DNA of 8,668 nt from Candidatus Bathyarchaeota archaeon (lineage in GTDB: Archaea; Thermoproteota; Bathyarchaeia; Bathyarchaeales; Bathyarchaeaceae): contig CP070826.1 in NCBI GenBank assembly GCA_020344435.1, positions 154,090 through 162,757 of the forward strand, given 5' to 3'. The notes beneath the pieces were generated by a model. The model had not been told where the DNA came from. It did not search any database and saw only the letters and a list, made by a program, of their open reading frames with translations. Positions 6,192-8,668 of this stretch are shown in pieces. Each line of letters starts with the position of its first letter. Positions within the stretch are counted from its first letter, which is position 1. A program made the translations under genes and the position numbers.

Positions 6192-7355
6192 GTGAGTGAG
6201 ATCAGAAACAAGATCAGTCATATAGGTTACGTTAACAGGATAACAGAGAACGTTCTGGGCATAAAAAGAAAGAATCTGATGCCCCTCTACGAAGAACTGA
6301 AATCCGCCGACTGTGTGGTCTGCGGAGGCTCAGGCAGGTCACTGCACTCTTTGAACGCAGCAATGAGCCAAATCGCAATGAGCCAAATAGGCTGGAGAAA
6401 CAAAATCGTACTCACTCCAGACGACCCAGGCTTTCCTGGGAAGAACATGTATGATGCGGCAGCTCAATTGGAAAGAAGATACAAGAAGATTCTACTCCTT
6501 ATCAACTCAGGAAGCGGTCTATCTGAAGATCCACTGACGATGGCGCAGGATCTGGCAAAATACATTGAAGACAGAAAGACGGTCAAGTTCTCTATGGGAC
6601 TCGTAACTTCAAGTGTGAGCACGCCATTAGCCCAGATAGTCCGCAAGTACGGACACATGGTGAAATTGAAAGGACGAGGAAGACTAAGGCCTTCTCTTGA
6701 GTACAGCGAAACAGGCATAATGGGCGATGTGTTTGAGCTAGGGAGTCTTCTCCTTCTATGCATGATGACTGAAGCAATTTTCAGAAATCTACCCGTAGAA
6801 GGAGTATTTCAACTCTGCGAGGAAGAACTCACTCAATTGGGATCAATAATTGACTCGAATATAGAGTCAGAAACCTATGCACACCTCGTTGACATGCTTG
6901 AGAGACGAACGAACGTCTTTCTTGGCGGGAAAGGCACAGCAAATGAGATCGTCAAAATGACTGGTGTGAGGCTGTTTCACATCAAAAGCTTCTTAGGAGA
7001 CAACATCTTCATATCCCGAGGTGTAAACACTCCACGCCCCAGAGCGGGAGACCTTGAGATACTGGTATCATATTCTGGAGAAACAAGGCCGGTTCTTATC
7101 TGGTGTGACGTCTTCAAAGAATTCAAGGGAATCGTGCTCGCAATCACCGGCGCAAAAGAGTCAACTCTTGTCAAAAAGTCGGACTTCCACATGATTCTAG
7201 AAGAAACGGTGAAGCCGGGTCAGCCCAGGCGGTTCTATATGCGAGCAGCATATGCTCTGAGTCCATTGCCAGTTAAATTGGTTGAGAGATTGAGCGAAAG
7301 AGGGTTGAAACTACCAGAGTATATGATAGACTGGTACCACTCTGTTATACAATAA
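6192..7355 (+). CDS. Tandem SIS-domain protein related to 6-phospho-3-hexuloisomerase
   Basis: SIS domains bind phosphosugars, as in isomerases (GlmS, phosphohexuloisomerase) or sugar-sensing regulators. This 387-aa cytoplasmic protein has two. SIS 1: VVCGGSGRS (42-50), LINSGSG (103-109), and a helical tail GIMGDVFELGSLLLLCMMTE (175-194) resembling the end of HxlB-type hexuloisomerases. SIS 2: VFLGGKGTANEIVKMTGVRL (242-261), DLEILVSYSGET (287-298), and IVLAITGAKESTLVKKSDF (314-332). HxlB has one domain of about 180-200 aa, so this is a duplicated or fused form; the substrate is unknown. The second domain keeps the S-x-S-G-E-T loop better than the first, so one half may be regulatory. A 10-residue repeat AMSQIAMSQI (57-66) follows the first phosphate loop. 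The start is GTG 6192, 3 bp after the topoisomerase stop, implying translational coupling; ATG 6279 would cut into the N-terminal helix. Confidence 0.88.
   Translation: MSEIRNKISHIGYVNRITENVLGIKRKNLMPLYEELKSADCVVCGGSGRSLHSLNAAMSQIAMSQIGWRNKIVLTPDDPGFPGKNMYDAAAQLERRYKKILLLINSGSGLSEDPLTMAQDLAKYIEDRKTVKFSMGLVTSSVSTPLAQIVRKYGHMVKLKGRGRLRPSLEYSETGIMGDVFELGSLLLLCMMTEAIFRNLPVEGVFQLCEEELTQLGSIIDSNIESETYAHLVDMLERRTNVFLGGKGTANEIVKMTGVRLFHIKSFLGDNIFISRGVNTPRPRAGDLEILVSYSGETRPVLIWCDVFKEFKGIVLAITGAKESTLVKKSDFHMILEETVKPGQPRRFYMRAAYALSPLPVKLVERLSERGLKLPEYMIDWYHSVIQ
6360..6389 (+). repeat. 15-bp direct tandem duplication inside the SIS gene
   Basis: GCAATGAGCCAAATC (6360-6374) is followed directly by GCAATGAGCCAAATA (6375-6389), with 14 of 15 positions identical. 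The repeat keeps frame and encodes AMSQI twice in the helix after the first SIS phosphate-binding loop. It looks like a recent slippage duplication. Confidence 0.85.
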
Positions 7356-7431
7356 AACCCTCAAAATCAGTAGGTAAGCGCCTTGCGAGCTATCATTGTC
7401 AAAGTTTACATGAATGCACACAAAAGTCTAC

Positions 7432-7587
7432 TCAACATGAGCGTCCTTGCTTTGCCATGTGTTTTGTGAGGCAATCCGGACACACAGGTATAGGTATCAC
7501 TTCCCAAGGCCCGTCATCAAACCTCATTTTCAACACATCTCCATCACCTAGACTGGCCCCACATCTTGCACATTTCCTATTTTTCAT
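7432..7587 (-). CDS. Small zinc-ribbon protein, 51 aa
   Basis: The minus-strand frame from ATG 7587 to TGA 7432 encodes a basic 51-residue protein with two cysteine pairs: C6-A-R-C9 in KNRKCARCGASLGDG and C36-P-D-C39 in PIPVCPDCLTKHMAKQG. The 26-residue spacing of CxxC...CxxC is typical of a rubredoxin-like zinc ribbon that binds one Zn(II). Such proteins may act in transcription, RNA or protein contacts; no specific function is recognised. An in-frame ATG at 7608 would add MGGSSLL. However, a TATAAT box centred about 30 nt upstream of 7587 suggests a leaderless mRNA starting there, and the longer form would begin at or before the predicted transcription start. The gene is convergent with the SIS gene (76 bp apart). 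A rightward ORF over this region on the other strand is a shadow. Confidence 0.72.
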   Translation of the reverse strand: MKNRKCARCGASLGDGDVLKMRFDDGPWEVIPIPVCPDCLTKHMAKQGRSC

Positions 7588-7612
7588 TAGAAGGCTACTT
7601 CCTCCCATGCTC

Positions 7613-7620
7613 GATTATAT
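7613..7620 (-). promoter_or_regulatory. TATA box of the zinc-ribbon gene
   Basis: On the minus strand the sequence reads GGATATAATCGA, with TATAAT at 7619-7614. Its centre is about 30 nt upstream of ATG 7587, matching the spacing at the GuaA-like gene and implying a leaderless transcript. Confidence 0.55.
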
Positions 7621-7717
7621 CCTGAAGAGAATACGTAAAAGTCTTGTTGCACAGAAATCCTTACGACCCTGCATAGGATTGAGAAGAAAGACAAGCATGG
7701 GTACGTCTCTCTCCTAC

Positions 7718-7763
7718 TCGCGCGCACGGATGCAAAGCAGTAGACCCTCTGGAGCGCGCGCGA
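7718..7763 (-). terminator. CG-rich inverted repeat after the DUF4430 gene
   Basis: TCGCGCGC (7718-7725) is the exact reverse complement of GCGCGCGA (7756-7763). The 8-bp stem has a 30-nt spacer and begins 8 bp after the DUF4430 stop. On the transcribed strand it is followed by a pyrimidine tract (about 7682-7694). It could be a terminator or a 3'-end stabilising structure. The long loop and weak T-tract keep confidence low. Confidence 0.3.
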
Positions 7764-7770
7764 AGAAAAG

Positions 7771-8211
7771 CTACCAGCTTGTGAACTCGAACTTTACAGT
7801 ATCACCCAAGGACAGAACGTATTGGTCAATTGCATCCAATGAATAATCCCATTCTGACTTCGCGGTATTCCAGAAAAACCATAACCATCCACTGCTTTCA
7901 TCACCTTCTCTTCCATTTATACTGATTATGAGTTTTCCAAAGCTATGTGACTCATATTGCACGTCCGTCGTTACTGCGAGCAAAGCATCAAATGCAGTTG
8001 CCCCAGCGATTAACGCTGTGTTATTGTGCCACGTTTCAGTTCCATTGCCATAGTTGATTACAAAGTCAACTTCAATTATCGAACTTTCAATCTCTTGGAA
8101 GGCACTCATAACATTCTCAAAGCGAAGGTAGAAGTATCCTGCCATTCCTGTCGCCAATATCGCCCATACAGAGAACGCCAACACCATAAACACAGCAGTT
8201 CTTCTTTTCAC
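7771..8211 (-). CDS. Membrane-anchored DUF4430 (transcobalamin C-terminal-like) protein
   Basis: A 146-aa protein with a basic N-terminus (VKRRT, GTG start read as Met), one hydrophobic anchor at about 6-28, then an extracytoplasmic domain. The domain matches the DUF4430 plan: G-A-T-A-F-D-A-L-L (70-78), then GKLIISINGREG (92-103), then WLWFFWN (109-115), then IDQYVLSLGDTVKFEF (128-143). This fold resembles the C-terminal domain of transcobalamin/intrinsic factor and often occurs near ECF-type vitamin transporters. The likely role is an external ligand-binding partner of the S component encoded just upstream; the ligand (corrinoid or another cofactor) is inferred. The open frame reaches a TTG at 8274 and contains a GTG at 8223. 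I chose GTG 8211 because GGTGA (8224-8220) lies 8 nt upstream. The stop is followed by a CG-rich inverted repeat. Confidence 0.8.
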   Translation of the reverse strand: MKRRTAVFMVLAFSVWAILATGMAGYFYLRFENVMSAFQEIESSIIEVDFVINYGNGTETWHNNTALIAGATAFDALLAVTTDVQYESHSFGKLIISINGREGDESSGWLWFFWNTAKSEWDYSLDAIDQYVLSLGDTVKFEFTSW

Positions 8212-8219
8212 CCCCGATG

Positions 8220-8224
8220 TCACC
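8220..8224 (-). promoter_or_regulatory. Ribosome-binding site GGTGA of the DUF4430 gene
   Basis: On the minus strand, GGTGA begins directly after the TGA stop of the S-component gene and ends 8 nt before GTG 8211. This placement suggests coupled translation and selects the 8211 start over the GTG at 8223 that overlaps the motif. Confidence 0.5.
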
Positions 8225-8668
8225 TCATATGAATTTTTGAATAGCTTTTGTAAGCGGGAGAAAGGCAAATCCAAAGAGGACTATGTTCGAGGCAACATGT
8301 AATATCGACATTGGTATTCCAAATAGGAAGACAGGGAGGAAGGCGGACTGCGCTTGAATCGCAACCCCACTGTTAGTGATGACGTCATAGAGTAACGTCA
8401 AAAATGCTCCTAAGATTACTGATTCCATGAGCAATCGACGTGGATTCTCTTCAATTCCATATCTTCTGTATACTCCTCCAGCGACGCCGACAATCACCAT
8501 TCCAGCCATTTGAAAGGGCATTATGAACCCTGCCACACCCCAAGGTGAGAGGAATCCATTGATGAACATCACTCCTGCTCCAAACATCCCTCCGATGAAA
8601 CCCCCAAAGAACACTCCCATGGTGAAAGTGATGATGGAGGTGAACTCTACGTTTCCAATTCTGGGCGT
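8225..8668 (-). CDS. ECF transporter S-component-like membrane protein (5'-truncated by window edge)
   Basis: The minus-strand frame stays open to the window end, so the ATG at 8620 is internal and the start lies outside. The visible 147 residues begin TPRIGNVEFTSIITFTMGVF and form about four to five hydrophobic helices. The Gly-rich second segment GGFIGGMFGAGVMFINGF (22-39), followed by LSPWGVAGFIMPFQMAGM (40-57), and the later LLYDVITNSG region are typical of S components (substrate-binding subunits) of energy-coupling factor transporters, which are about 170-200 aa. Family role: high-affinity uptake of a vitamin or metal with shared EcfA/A'/T subunits, none of which are in view. The substrate is not identifiable. 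The gene is immediately upstream of the DUF4430 gene and almost certainly co-transcribed with it. Confidence 0.8.
   Translation of the reverse strand, partial: TPRIGNVEFTSIITFTMGVFFGGFIGGMFGAGVMFINGFLSPWGVAGFIMPFQMAGMVIVGVAGGVYRRYGIEENPRRLLMESVILGAFLTLLYDVITNSGVAIQAQSAFLPVFLFGIPMSILHVASNIVLFGFAFLPLTKAIQKFI

Noticed and set aside
7656..7680. 6-bp inverted repeat AATCCT...AGGATT upstream of the zinc-ribbon gene
   Set aside because: Short stem with a 13-nt loop and no second copy. It could be an operator but is within chance expectation.
7457..7846. 129-codon rightward ORF
   Set aside because: It overlaps the minus-strand zinc ribbon and the end of DUF4430, has no family resemblance and no promoter or ribosome-binding site.
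8225..8620. S-component start at ATG 8620
   Set aside because: The frame is open to the window edge and the upstream residues (PRIGNVEFTSIITFT) look like a normal S-component first loop/helix, so the true start is outside.

Overview
The window looks like a chromosomal segment of an archaeon, most plausibly from the Thaumarchaeota/Bathyarchaeia/Caldarchaeales side of the tree. The evidence is a eukaryote-type DNA topoisomerase IB with all its catalytic residues, an archease, a coenzyme F420-type luciferase-fold oxidoreductase, a stand-alone archaeal ribbon-helix-helix protein, and TATA-like boxes centred about 30 nt upstream of several start codons. The lineage is an inference from gene content. 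There are no IS elements, CRISPR arrays, rRNA or tRNA genes that I can see, and GC content looks moderate.

Left part (1-2935): a 5'-complete but 3'-truncated GMP-synthase subunit B-like PP-loop protein reads leftward off the edge. It diverges from a major facilitator superfamily (MFS) transporter (681-1913). A luciferase-like monooxygenase (LLM) family oxidoreductase (2003-2935) follows on the same strand with its own promoter-like box and ends near a T-rich terminator.

Middle (2936-4355): a 50-aa ribbon-helix-helix regulator (3194-3346), with a GGTGA ribosome-binding site, converges on archease (3513-3956, minus strand). A gap of about 400 bp then separates archease from the divergent topoisomerase. 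It holds both promoters, an alternating CG tract and at most one weak small ORF.

Right-centre (4356-7355): topoisomerase IB (610 aa) and, 3 bp after its stop, a 387-aa tandem-SIS protein related to 6-phospho-3-hexuloisomerase. They look like a two-gene operon. The topoisomerase has a linker about 64 residues longer than the human one, and the SIS gene carries a perfect-frame 15-bp tandem duplication.

Right end (7432-8668, minus strand): a 51-aa four-cysteine zinc-ribbon protein with a promoter placed for a leaderless mRNA. Upstream of it, a tightly packed pair reads leftward from the window edge: an ECF-transporter S-component-like membrane protein (5'-truncated) and a membrane-anchored DUF4430 (transcobalamin-C-like) protein. 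These last two probably form a vitamin/cofactor uptake cassette.

Three small genes or weak candidates that a length cut-off would miss are listed: the ribbon-helix-helix protein, the zinc ribbon and one low-confidence sORF. No wholly new defence or mobile system is evident. The most interesting items are the topoisomerase IB-SIS pairing, the enlarged topoisomerase linker, the ECF-S/DUF4430 pair and the divergent GuaA-like PP-loop protein.
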